Assembly (NCBI RefSeq): GCF_037031285.1
Contig: NZ_JAYEZO010000001.1
Location: 1,612,001 to 1,676,000, forward strand
Direction of reading: 5' to 3'
Source of the DNA: Halobellus sp. LT62
GTDB taxonomy: Archaea > Halobacteriota > Halobacteria > Halobacteriales > Haloferacaceae
Length of the DNA stretch: 64,000 nt
The stretch's first letter is position 1. Every line of letters starts with the position of its first letter. Made by a program: the position numbers and the translations under genes. A model generated the notes under the pieces. It was not told where the DNA came from, made no database searches, and worked only from the letters and a program-made list of their open reading frames with translations. Shown in pieces: positions 9,099 through 17,025 of the stretch.

Positions 9099-10030
9099 TG
9101 CATACCCAGCCCCCTGATGATGCCCATCGTGATTGCGATCGTCACGACGAGCAGGATGATTCCGAGCGCGGCCGCTTGGCCGCCTTGGAGGTTGACGAAC
9201 GCGACCCGGTAGAGGTAGATGTTCAGGATCTCCGTCGCGGTCCCGGGACCGCCGTTCGTCACCAGCCAGATGATGTCAAAGCTACGGAAGCTTCGCATCA
9301 GCCGGAAGACCACTGCGATTCCGATCATATATTTGATCTGCGGCAGCGTGATGTGTCGGAACACCGCGAGCCGGGGTGCCCCGTCGACGCGAGCCGCTTC
9401 GTACATCGTCTCGGGGATGGACAACAGCCCCGCGTACACGATCATCACGATGAGCGGCGTCCACTGCCAGATGTCTATCATAATGACCGTTGCCATCGCG
9501 ACCGTCGGCGACGACGTCCAAGAGGGCGGCGACATCCCTAGGAAGTTAATGAGCATCCAGTTCACGACACCGATCTGACCGTTGAGCAGCAGCCGCCACA
9601 TCAGTCCGGTCGCGATCGGCGTCATCACCATCGGGAGGATGAAGATCGTCCTGAATATCGGCCGCCAGTTGCTGGAGAGCGACCGCAAGTACAGCGCCAA
9701 CGCGATGCCGAGGATCAGCTCGAGCGTTACCGAGACGCCGGTGAATACGACGGTCGCTCTGGCGGATCCGAGGAAACGATCGGACTCCACGAGCGCCTCG
9801 TAGTTGGCGAGCCCGACCCACGTCCGCGTGTCAGCCGCGAGCGGCCACTCGTGGAAACTCATCCAGATGCCCTGAATGAACGGATAGATCGCGAGGAAGG
9901 CCAAGATTGCGACCGAGGGGAGCAGAAACAGCCATTTGAGCGTCCGGTCGGAGATGTCGATCCGGTTCAGCAGTGGCTCTCGAGCGCCGGCTCTCCCCAA
10001 CCGCGAACGCACGTATTTTGTTCCGAGCAT
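9095..10030 (-). CDS. Carbohydrate ABC transporter permease, MalF type
   Basis: 311 residues, six predicted helices beginning at WLFLLPSVAILAFLAIYPF (about 34-52). The EAA loop reads EAARVDGAPRLAVFRHITLP, matching the consensus well. It follows the binding-protein gene after 43 bp and overlaps the second permease gene by four bases. It is the second half of the membrane channel. This short type lacks the large periplasmic loop of E. coli MalF, as in most CUT1 systems. Confidence 0.93.
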   Translation of the reverse strand: MLGTKYVRSRLGRAGAREPLLNRIDISDRTLKWLFLLPSVAILAFLAIYPFIQGIWMSFHEWPLAADTRTWVGLANYEALVESDRFLGSARATVVFTGVSVTLELILGIALALYLRSLSSNWRPIFRTIFILPMVMTPIATGLMWRLLLNGQIGVVNWMLINFLGMSPPSWTSSPTVAMATVIMIDIWQWTPLIVMIVYAGLLSIPETMYEAARVDGAPRLAVFRHITLPQIKYMIGIAVVFRLMRSFRSFDIIWLVTNGGPGTATEILNIYLYRVAFVNLQGGQAAALGIILLVVTIAITMGIIRGLGMQ

Positions 10031-10073
10031 AGTTGTGAGTGGAACCTAGTCGGATGCGTCCCCTCGAAGGGGG

Positions 10074-11588
10074 TTACAGGTACTCCTCCGGGATTTCCTT
10101 CGCGTACTCCGTAATCGGCGGAGCCGCGTCGTTGAGCGCCTCGGAGGCACTCTTGCTGTCGGTCACGGCACTGTTCATCGCGATCGCCCCCTCGGTCATC
10201 ATATCCATATTCTGCGGCGTGTGGAGCGGAACCGGCGGCGGATCCGAGGGCACCATCTCCATACCCTGTCTGTGTGCCTCGTTCCAAGATTCCTTTGGAC
10301 CCAGCTCTTGGTACTCGTCCTGCTCGAACAGCCAGTTGGAGCGAGCAGGACCGTAGACGGCCTGTCCCTCCCACTGCTGGGTGTTCGTGAGCAGCATCAT
10401 CGGTCGCGAGAGCGCCCACTGCATAAAGAGCCACGCAGCACCGGGGTTTCCGGTGTACTCGCTGATTCCGAGCCCCCACTCCCAGGTACTCGCGAGTTGC
10501 GTCCCGTCGGGACCGGGAAGCGGCGGGAGCCACTCCGTCCGGTCGATCTGTTCCTGCGTCCAAGGACCGATCGCCGACGGGGTGTGCAGCGCCATTCCGA
10601 CATCCCCGTTGCCCATCGCTTGGTTCGAGCGGTACCAATCGAAGTTTCCGATGTCGGCCGGGCCGTAATCGCCCATCATTTCCGCGAAGATCTCCAGCGA
10701 CGCGATCCCCCGATCCGAGTTCAGTGCCGCCTCACGAGCGTCGTAATCGAGCCACTCGGCGTCGTACGATTTGAACACTGTCGCCCAGTTTGCCGACGAC
10801 AGCGTCGTCGAACTCGCCCGCGATGCGATCCCCGCGCGGTCGATCTCGTCGGATTCGTGGATTGCCTGTGCGAGGTCACGGAGCTCCGGATAGCTGGACG
10901 GCGGCTCCATACCGACCGCCTCCACGGACGGTACGTCGTACGCCACTGCACCGTATGCCTCGACGCCGAACGGTAGCGATACCAAGTCGTCGTCGCCATA
11001 CGTGAACGCGTTCAGCGCCGACTCCGGCCAATCTCCCGTCGCGAGCCAGTCCTGATCGGTCAGGCTCGAATCATTGATGTACTGGTTGAGGTCCTTGACC
11101 CAGCCCGCATTGTGGTAGCGGGCGCTAGGCCACAGCCCGAGGAAGAAGCCGTCGAAGACACCACTCTCGTTGTTGAGGTCGAGTGTGAGCTTCTGCCAGA
11201 GCTGGTCCTCCGGGAAGGTGTTATACGTGACTGAGATCCCCGTCAATTCCTCGAAGTACGGAAGCAGCGGTTCGGTGACTGAGGTGAACGGATGTACGTT
11301 CATCCCGAAGATCAGCGACGTGCCCTCGAACTGCTGCCAGTCTATCCCCGACTGCCGCGCGTATTCATTGATTCGCTGCCCCCACTCCTCGACAGCTTCC
11401 GACTGCGACGGGAGGCCGCTATCGCCGCCACCGCTGCCGGAGTCACCGCCGCCTTCGCTACTGTCCGTATCTGTCGACGTTGACCCGCCGCCTCTGCCGC
11501 CACAGCCGGCAAGCCCGGCCGCGGCGGAGACGCCGAGTGCCTGAAGCATTCTACGACGCGAGACTCGCTTGCGATTGTTGTCTACCAT
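10074..11588 (-). CDS. Tat-exported lipoprotein, sugar ABC transporter substrate-binding protein
   Basis: 504 residues. The N-terminus carries a twin-arginine signal (SRRRMLQALGVSAAAG) ending in the lipobox LAGC, then a Ser/Gly/Asp/Thr-rich linker (about 32-60) typical of anchored haloarchaeal binding proteins. The rest reads as a family 1 solute-binding protein: long, Trp/Tyr-rich, with SVTYNTFPEDQLWQKL. It is the first gene of the operon. AGGAG lies about 10 nt before the ATG and the TATA-like ATATTTATTATGG is far upstream near 11685, so unlike many haloarchaeal genes this transcript probably has a leader of about 75 nt. Ligand unknown; the enzymes in the operon suggest a sugar acid or polyol. 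Confidence 0.9.
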   Translation of the reverse strand: MVDNNRKRVSRRRMLQALGVSAAAGLAGCGGRGGGSTSTDTDSSEGGGDSGSGGGDSGLPSQSEAVEEWGQRINEYARQSGIDWQQFEGTSLIFGMNVHPFTSVTEPLLPYFEELTGISVTYNTFPEDQLWQKLTLDLNNESGVFDGFFLGLWPSARYHNAGWVKDLNQYINDSSLTDQDWLATGDWPESALNAFTYGDDDLVSLPFGVEAYGAVAYDVPSVEAVGMEPPSSYPELRDLAQAIHESDEIDRAGIASRASSTTLSSANWATVFKSYDAEWLDYDAREAALNSDRGIASLEIFAEMMGDYGPADIGNFDWYRSNQAMGNGDVGMALHTPSAIGPWTQEQIDRTEWLPPLPGPDGTQLASTWEWGLGISEYTGNPGAAWLFMQWALSRPMMLLTNTQQWEGQAVYGPARSNWLFEQDEYQELGPKESWNEAHRQGMEMVPSDPPPVPLHTPQNMDMMTEGAIAMNSAVTDSKSASEALNDAAPPITEYAKEIPEEYL

Positions 11589-11779
11589 GTTTTCGACTCC
11601 TAAACAGGAATCTTGTCCCCGCTGATCGACTTCGCAGTCGTAGCGGTGCCTGTTCCTGCCTCGTCACCACCCGATGTAAGCAACCATAATAAATATTGCC
11701 CCAAAATAGGGATCGAATTTCGGATCGGGACCAGTCGGCCGGTAGCGACCGTGTGAGAGCGAACTTACACTGCATTTCG

Positions 11780-11802
11780 ATTGTTCGTCAACTCCGAACA
11801 AT
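11780..11802. promoter_or_regulatory. Palindromic operator over the IclR-gene promoter
   Basis: A perfect 8-bp inverted repeat with a 7-base spacer: ATTGTTCG, then TCAACTC, then CGAACAAT. Its right arm runs into the likely TATA box (AACAATTATG) about 30 nt before the IclR-gene ATG at 11832. The position fits repression of the regulator's own promoter. IclR proteins bind dyad sites of this type, but binding here is inferred. Confidence 0.65.
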
Positions 11803-11831
11803 TATGTGGGTTGGGCACAAGGCACAGACAT

Positions 11832-12584
11832 ATGAACGAGAACCCACCAGTCAAGGCGACAGCCACCAGTGCGCGCGTCATCGACGCCTTGCTCGACTTG
11901 GAGGGAGCAACAGTCACAGAGCTCACCGATTACCTCTCGCTGTCGAAAAGCTCCGTCCACAACCACCTCCAGACGCTCGTGGACCTCGGATACGTCGAAC
12001 GGGACGAGTGGGAGTACAATGCGAGTCTCAGATTCCTCGAGGTGGGAACGACCGTCCGACACCGATACCGGATCTACCAAGCGGGGGCCGACGAGGTTCG
12101 GGCACTCGCGAGTGCGGGGTTCGCCGCAAACCTTGTCGTGGTACAGGACGAAGCGGCCGTCTGTATCGAGACCGCCACGCACAGTGACAGGGAACGGATC
12201 GTCGAGATCGGCGATCGGCTCCCGCTACACTGTTCAGCGGGCGGGAAGGCGATGTTGGCAGCGATGGACCACGAGGAACGCACGGCGGTCCTAGACGACA
12301 TCCCGTTGGAATACCACACCGAAAGCACGCTGACCGACAGGTCGAAGCTGTTGAGCCACCTCAACGAGGTTCGGAGCCGGGGGCTCGCGCTGAACAGAGA
12401 GGAGTGGCGCGACGGCGTCCGAGGCATCGCCTCCGCGGTTTCCGCCCCCGATGACACGTTGCTCGGCGCTGTCTGCGTGACTGGAAGCGACGAACACCTC
12501 TCGGGCAAGACGCTCCAGCAGGACGCGTCGGGGCTCGTTCTCAGCTCGGCCAATCGGATTCGACGACGAATACGGCAGGAGTAG
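11832..12584 (+). CDS. IclR family transcriptional regulator of the sugar-acid locus
   Basis: 250 residues from ATG 11832; the open frame extends upstream but that part covers the palindromic promoter. An N-terminal winged helix (about 12-68; KSSVHNHLQTLVDLGYVERD) is followed by the IclR effector-binding domain with the conserved LPLHCSAGGKAMLA segment and the REEWRDGVRGIASAV loop. It is divergent from the transport operon (start 11588), with about 240 bp between, and is the likely regulator of that operon and perhaps of the dehydratase, kinase and PdxA-like genes nearby. Effector unknown. A T-rich run follows the stop codon. Confidence 0.9.
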   Translation: MNENPPVKATATSARVIDALLDLEGATVTELTDYLSLSKSSVHNHLQTLVDLGYVERDEWEYNASLRFLEVGTTVRHRYRIYQAGADEVRALASAGFAANLVVVQDEAAVCIETATHSDRERIVEIGDRLPLHCSAGGKAMLAAMDHEERTAVLDDIPLEYHTESTLTDRSKLLSHLNEVRSRGLALNREEWRDGVRGIASAVSAPDDTLLGAVCVTGSDEHLSGKTLQQDASGLVLSSANRIRRRIRQE

Positions 12585-12700
12585 CGTCGTCTCGTTGCCT
12601 CCCCGACATTGATTATTCACTAATTCGGAATTTTTTGAGAGCCCAGAGTCGGACCAAAATAGACAATATGATTATTAATGATAATATGGCCGGATGGGCT

Positions 12701-12718
12701 CTTATTCTTCGGAATAAG
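12701..12718. terminator. TTCG-loop hairpin in convergent gap
   Basis: CTTATTC, TTCG, GAATAAG: a perfect 7-bp stem closed by a TTCG tetraloop sequence. It lies 117 nt past the IclR stop in the gap between two converging genes. It could be an RNA hairpin or an operator-like dyad; nothing in the sequence decides this. Confidence 0.35.
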
Positions 12719-12972
12719 TGAACAAATTCTCCAGTGCTACGGATCAAAGTGCAGGAGTTGGAATAGTACAGCGCACACGAGAGAAGCCGATGAAGAAATA
12801 ACGAATGTACGTCCGTTAGTATACGTGTGAATATCCCTCCCAGAAGGGAGAAATATGAAACCGGATCTCACTCGTTTCGACAGAGAACGACGTGTGGCAG
12901 ATTCACACGGGAGGTAATCGGGAGGAACAGTCGACAGGACAGTCCTGTTTGCGTGTGAGTCACATCAGTAAT

Positions 12973-12997
12973 AATTATTCAGTAATAGTGAATAATT
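12973..12997. terminator. AT-rich palindrome downstream of dehydratase gene
   Basis: AATTATTCA, seven bases, TGAATAATT: a perfect 9-bp inverted repeat, 32 nt past the stop codon of the minus-strand dehydratase gene. A related but imperfect version (ATTATTCACTAATTCGGAAT) follows the IclR stop. Paired 3' positions suggest termination for both converging transcripts. Confidence 0.4.
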
Positions 12998-13028
12998 TTG
13001 GGTAGTGGACTCGAAGTGTCCGTTTGAG

Positions 13029-14180
13029 CTACCACTCGGCGACGCTACCGTCGTGGTGATACCAGATCGGGTTCTGCCAGTCGAGTCCGGGTTGGGATCG
13101 TTCTCGGACTGCGTCTCCGTCGATTTCGATGCCCAGTCCCGGCGCATTCGGGACCGTCACGTACCCGTTCTCGAAGCCGAAGACGTCCGGATCGTCGAGG
13201 TACGCGAGATGCTCGTTTTCGTACGGTGCGTGGATGTCGAGATTCTGCGCCTGCGCGATCGCGTTGTGAATCGACATATCGAGCTGGACGCAGGTCGCAA
13301 ACGCAATCGGTCCCAACGGGCAGTGGAGTGCGACTTGGATGTCCGCCGCCTCGGCCGCGCTGGCGATCTTTTTCGTCTCCGAGATGCCCCCGGCGTGTGA
13401 GGGATCCGGCTGGACGATATCCACGAGCCCCTCGTCGATCGTGCGTTTGAACTCCCACCGGGAGTACATCCGTTCGCCCGACGCCAGCGGCGTCTTACTG
13501 TGGGCGGCAACGTCGGGGAGCGCGTCGAAGTGTTCGGGCAGCAACGGTTCCTCGTAGAACATCGCGTCGTACTCGTCCATCTCGGCCGCTGTCCACTTGG
13601 CCATCCCTTTCGTGACTCGACCGCGGAAGTCGACTGCGATGTCGATGTCGTCACCAACAGCGTCGCGCACGGCGCCGACACGCTCGCAGGCCTTCGAGAC
13701 CGTCGCCGGGGAATCGATCCGCCGGAACTGTCCGATCGGTGCCATCTTGAGCGTGTTGTATCCGTTTTCGACTGCCATAATCGCCGCATCCGCCAGCTCG
13801 GCGGGGGTGTCGCCGCCGATCCACTGGTAGACCTCGATCCTATCGCGGGTACGTCCGCCGATCAGATCGTAGATAGGCGCGCCGTAGTGTTTGCCTTTGA
13901 TGTCCCACAGCGCTTGGTCGATACCCGCGATTGAGCTCATCAGGATCGGTCCTCCGCGGAAGTGCCGACCGCGATACATCGCCTGCCAGTGCCGCTCGAT
14001 ATCCAGCGGGTCCTTGCCGATGAGGTAGTTGTCGATGATCTCAGAGACGGCGGTAACCGTGGTCCGGGCGTGCCCTTCTACGATCGGTTCCCCCCAGCCG
14101 ACCAGTCCGGTGTCGGTTTCGAGCCGGAGGAAGACCCACCGGGGCGGAACCTCGAACAGTTCGTAGTTGCTGACTTCCAT
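13029..14180 (-). CDS. Enolase-superfamily sugar-acid dehydratase, D-galactonate dehydratase-like
   Basis: 383 residues, matching DgoD length. Metal ligands align with the family: Asp184 in VDFRGRVT, Glu210 in FYEEPLLPEH, Glu236 in ASGERMYSR. Also typical are QPDPSHAGGISETKKIA and HCPLGPIAFATCVQ. Family members remove water from an aldonate to give the 2-keto-3-deoxy acid, with Mg2+. The gene lies downstream of an FGGY kinase on the same strand after 102 bp, with its own TATA-like GTATATGAC near 14203. It is separate from the transport operon but probably belongs to the same pathway. D-galactonate is a guess; other aldonates are possible because close relatives differ in substrate. Confidence 0.85.
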   Translation of the reverse strand: MEVSNYELFEVPPRWVFLRLETDTGLVGWGEPIVEGHARTTVTAVSEIIDNYLIGKDPLDIERHWQAMYRGRHFRGGPILMSSIAGIDQALWDIKGKHYGAPIYDLIGGRTRDRIEVYQWIGGDTPAELADAAIMAVENGYNTLKMAPIGQFRRIDSPATVSKACERVGAVRDAVGDDIDIAVDFRGRVTKGMAKWTAAEMDEYDAMFYEEPLLPEHFDALPDVAAHSKTPLASGERMYSRWEFKRTIDEGLVDIVQPDPSHAGGISETKKIASAAEAADIQVALHCPLGPIAFATCVQLDMSIHNAIAQAQNLDIHAPYENEHLAYLDDPDVFGFENGYVTVPNAPGLGIEIDGDAVRERSQPGLDWQNPIWYHHDGSVAEW

Positions 14181-14282
14181 ACGCCGTCAACGGCCAGAGC
14201 CGTCATATACATTTGGTCGTTATCCCGCTCCGAGCCCGAGAAATCCGACCGCATGCCCCCGGCATCGACAGCGTCGTTGCAG

Positions 14283-15812
14283 TCACGCCTCGTAGGAGAG
14301 CCCCGTCTCCTCCCGAAGCCGGTCGACAGTTCGCGCCCGCTGATGCCATACAGATCTCATTTGTTCGTATGTCTTATGGTAGGTGCCGTACCACTCGTCG
14401 TAAATCCGGACGTACCGGTCGCGCGGTTTCCACACCTGTTCGTACGTCGTCGTCTCCCGAACGGTCGACGCCAGATCATCAATCTCGCCGGCCCCGACGC
14501 CGGCCAAGAGCGCGACGCCCCGAGCGCCAAACTCATCGCCGGTCGGCACGGTAATCTCCGCGTCGATGCAGTCCGCAAACAGCTGGCACCACAGGTCCGA
14601 TCGCGCGCCGCCGCCACTCATCCTAATCCGATCGGCGTCGGTCTCGATGTGCTCGTAGCAGTCCCGCATCGCGAGTGCGACTCCCTCGTAGACGGCTCGG
14701 AGCACATCCGCTCGGCTGTGGTTCGGCGACAGGCCGACGAACTGCCCGCGAGCGTCCGGATCGTTGAATGGACTCCGCTCGCCCGCTGCGCTCAGGTACG
14801 GATGATACAGGAGCCCTTTCGCCGTCGCAGGGACATCCTTCGCCGCGCGCTCGGCGTCCGCGAAGTCCCAGTCTGGCGTCAGTTCCGACAGCACCCAATC
14901 GAGGTTCGGGGTCCCCGCCATCGACGCCATCGCCCGGCAGTAGAGGCCCTCAGACAGCGCCAGCGTGAACCCGTGGCCCGTCAGTTCCTCGGGAACCGAC
15001 GAAAGAAACGTCTGGTTGAGCGACGTGGTCCCGACCACCGAGGAGCTGTCCCCGGGCTCGACCACACCGCAGCCGATCGCGCTCGCCGCGACGTCGATCA
15101 ACCCGGAAACGACGGGAGTTCCAACCGGGAGTCCCGTCCGGTCAGCCGCAACGTCGGTTACGGTTCCGATAACTTCGCTGCCGGGTGCCAGCGGGGGGAG
15201 CATCTCGGCTAATCCGGGAACGTCGACGAGGTCCGGGACCGTAGAGGAGTATTCCAACTGGTCGATGTCGAGGAACGGCAGCGACGCGTCGCTGTAGTCC
15301 ATCACGCGTTCGCCCGTACATCGGTATTTGATCCAGTCTTTGCAGAACAACACCGTGTCGGCGTCGGTGATCGCCTCCGGTTCGTTGTCCGCGAGCCACT
15401 GGAGGATGGGCAGCGCGGCCCCCGCAAACAGGTCGCTGCCGGTGATCTGTCGGATCCGATCGGCCGTGCCGTCATCCTTCCAGTCGTTGAGATACCCCGC
15501 TGCTCGGCCGTCGGACCAGAGGATGGCGTCCCTGACCGGATCACCGTCGTCGTCAAGCAGCCAGCAGCCGTCGCCCTGCGCAGTCACGCCCAGGGCGACC
15601 ACCTCGGCGTCGGCGAGGGATTCGACAACCTCACGGATCGTCGCGGCGGTCCGATCCCAAGTCGCTGCCATATCCTGTTCGATCCACCCGTCCCGCGGCG
15701 CTTCGAGCGGTGTTTTGCGCGTCGCTTGGGTGATCTCCTCCCCGTCGAGGGTAAACGCCGCGGTCTTGATGTTCGTAGTGCCCGCGTCGACACCCACCAG
15801 TACTGGCTCCAT
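14283..15812 (-). CDS. FGGY-family carbohydrate kinase
   Basis: 509 residues, the normal FGGY size. The first ATPase lobe opens with VGVDAGTTNIKTAAF (phosphate-1 loop). The second lobe has the Ser/Thr-rich VVGTTSLNQTF loop and the adenosine motif RMSGGGARSDLWCQLFADC. The catalytic Asp is probably in the AQGDGCWLLDDDGDP region. It resembles xylulose, L-xylulose or erythritol kinases more than glycerol kinase. A TATA-like TTTATAGTAAATAC lies about 20-30 nt before the ATG, implying a near-leaderless transcript, divergent from the PdxA-like gene. It probably phosphorylates the imported polyol or ketose before aldolase or dehydrogenase steps. Confidence 0.85.
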   Translation of the reverse strand: MEPVLVGVDAGTTNIKTAAFTLDGEEITQATRKTPLEAPRDGWIEQDMAATWDRTAATIREVVESLADAEVVALGVTAQGDGCWLLDDDGDPVRDAILWSDGRAAGYLNDWKDDGTADRIRQITGSDLFAGAALPILQWLADNEPEAITDADTVLFCKDWIKYRCTGERVMDYSDASLPFLDIDQLEYSSTVPDLVDVPGLAEMLPPLAPGSEVIGTVTDVAADRTGLPVGTPVVSGLIDVAASAIGCGVVEPGDSSSVVGTTSLNQTFLSSVPEELTGHGFTLALSEGLYCRAMASMAGTPNLDWVLSELTPDWDFADAERAAKDVPATAKGLLYHPYLSAAGERSPFNDPDARGQFVGLSPNHSRADVLRAVYEGVALAMRDCYEHIETDADRIRMSGGGARSDLWCQLFADCIDAEITVPTGDEFGARGVALLAGVGAGEIDDLASTVRETTTYEQVWKPRDRYVRIYDEWYGTYHKTYEQMRSVWHQRARTVDRLREETGLSYEA

Positions 15813-15933
15813 AGCCCTACAGTGAGCAAGTATTTACTATAAACTTTCCTTACGGACGAGGATCGACCGACGCTCACAGATCAACTAGCGATTGGGTTTC
15901 GGTACGAGGTTGTCGCCCGTGAACTGGACAAAT

Positions 15934-15941
15934 TTTAAATA
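15934..15941 (+). promoter_or_regulatory. TATA box deciding the PdxA-like start
   Basis: TTTAAATA centred about 26 nt before GTG 15964. The longer reading frame upstream would run through this box, so GTG 15964 is the better start and the transcript is probably leaderless. Confidence 0.6.
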
Positions 15942-15963
15942 CCATCTCGCGGCACAGGGGACC

Positions 15964-16971
15964 GTGTCGACACGAAAGCCAGTCATCGGCGTGACGATGG
16001 GCGATCCCGCCGGAATCGGTCCCGAAGTGACGCTCAAAGCCGTCGCGAGCGACCGCGTCCGGGAGGCCGCGACCGTCGTCGTCCTAGGCGATTACGACCA
16101 CCTTGAGACGCTCGCAGAACGGTACGGGATCGACGTCGGTCTCCACCGGACCGACGGTAGCAACGAGATAACGGACGACGGCTTCGTCGACGTCATCGAT
16201 TTCGACAACGTCGACGAGTTCGAGTTCGGCGATCTCCGCGCTGAGAACGGACGGGTGAGTCTCGAATACGTGGACAGAAGCATCGACCTCGCGATCTCCG
16301 GTGAGGTCGACGGACTGTGCAACGGGCCGATTCACAAACGGGCGATCGGAATGGCGGGCAGCGAGTACGCCGGGCACACCGATATGATGGTCGATCGAAC
16401 CAACACGGAGAGCCACACCGCGCTCCTGACCGATGGCGAGATTTACGTGACCCACCTCAGCATTCACGTTCCACTGTCGGAGGCGATCGAGCGCGTCACC
16501 ACCGAAAACGTCCTCGAATCCATCCGGGTCACTCACGAGAAGCTGCCCGAAGCCGGGATCAAGGACCCCTTGCTCGGCGTCGTCGGTATCAACCCCCACG
16601 CGGGCGACGGCGGCGTGATCGGAACACTCGACGACGAGGAGATCGCCCCCGCGGTCGAAGCGGCCCTTGAAGAGGGAATCGACGCGTCGGGACCGCTCCC
16701 GCCCGACAGCGCGTTCAACCGGGCACTCGATGACGACTACGACTGTCTGGTCGCGATGTACCACGACCAGGGGCACATTCCGCTCTTCGTCAATAGCCAC
16801 GTCGACGGCGGCGGCGTCGGCGCGACGGTCCTCATCCTCGGACTCCCGTTCGTTAGGGCCACGACGCTTCACGGGACCGCCTACGACATCGCCGGTCGGG
16901 GAATCGCGGAGCCCGAAAGTATGATCACCGGAATCACGCTCGCCGCGGATGCGATCCGACAACGGTCCTGA
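15964..16971 (+). CDS. PdxA-like 4-phospho-sugar-acid dehydrogenase
   Basis: 335 residues from GTG 15964. The diagnostic VTMGDPAGIGPEVTLKA lies right at the N-terminus, and later motifs are GPIHKRAI, SEYAGHTDMM, THLSIHVPL, GINPHAGDGGVIG, YDCLVAMYHDQGHIPL and TTLHGTAYDIAG, with the metal-binding His residues. Haloarchaea do not make PLP by the PdxA route, and paralogues of this group (PdxA2) oxidise and decarboxylate 4-phospho-D-threonate or -erythronate to dihydroxyacetone phosphate. With a divergent kinase and a second kinase just downstream, a sugar-acid role is much more likely than vitamin B6 synthesis. Confidence 0.85.
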   Translation: MSTRKPVIGVTMGDPAGIGPEVTLKAVASDRVREAATVVVLGDYDHLETLAERYGIDVGLHRTDGSNEITDDGFVDVIDFDNVDEFEFGDLRAENGRVSLEYVDRSIDLAISGEVDGLCNGPIHKRAIGMAGSEYAGHTDMMVDRTNTESHTALLTDGEIYVTHLSIHVPLSEAIERVTTENVLESIRVTHEKLPEAGIKDPLLGVVGINPHAGDGGVIGTLDDEEIAPAVEAALEEGIDASGPLPPDSAFNRALDDDYDCLVAMYHDQGHIPLFVNSHVDGGGVGATVLILGLPFVRATTLHGTAYDIAGRGIAEPESMITGITLAADAIRQRS

Positions 16972-17025
16972 GAGCCTCCTCCAGCGGCGCAACTGTTATA
17001 ACACAGTCCATAATCAACGACGGTT

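Larger units (their letters stand above)
12585..13028. other. AT-rich intergenic region between convergent genes
   Basis: About 440 bp between the convergent IclR and dehydratase genes, unusually AT-rich for this genome. It contains a T-run soon after the IclR stop, a hairpin at 12701-12718 and a palindrome at 12973-12997, all listed separately. No gene is supported. Confidence 0.55.
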
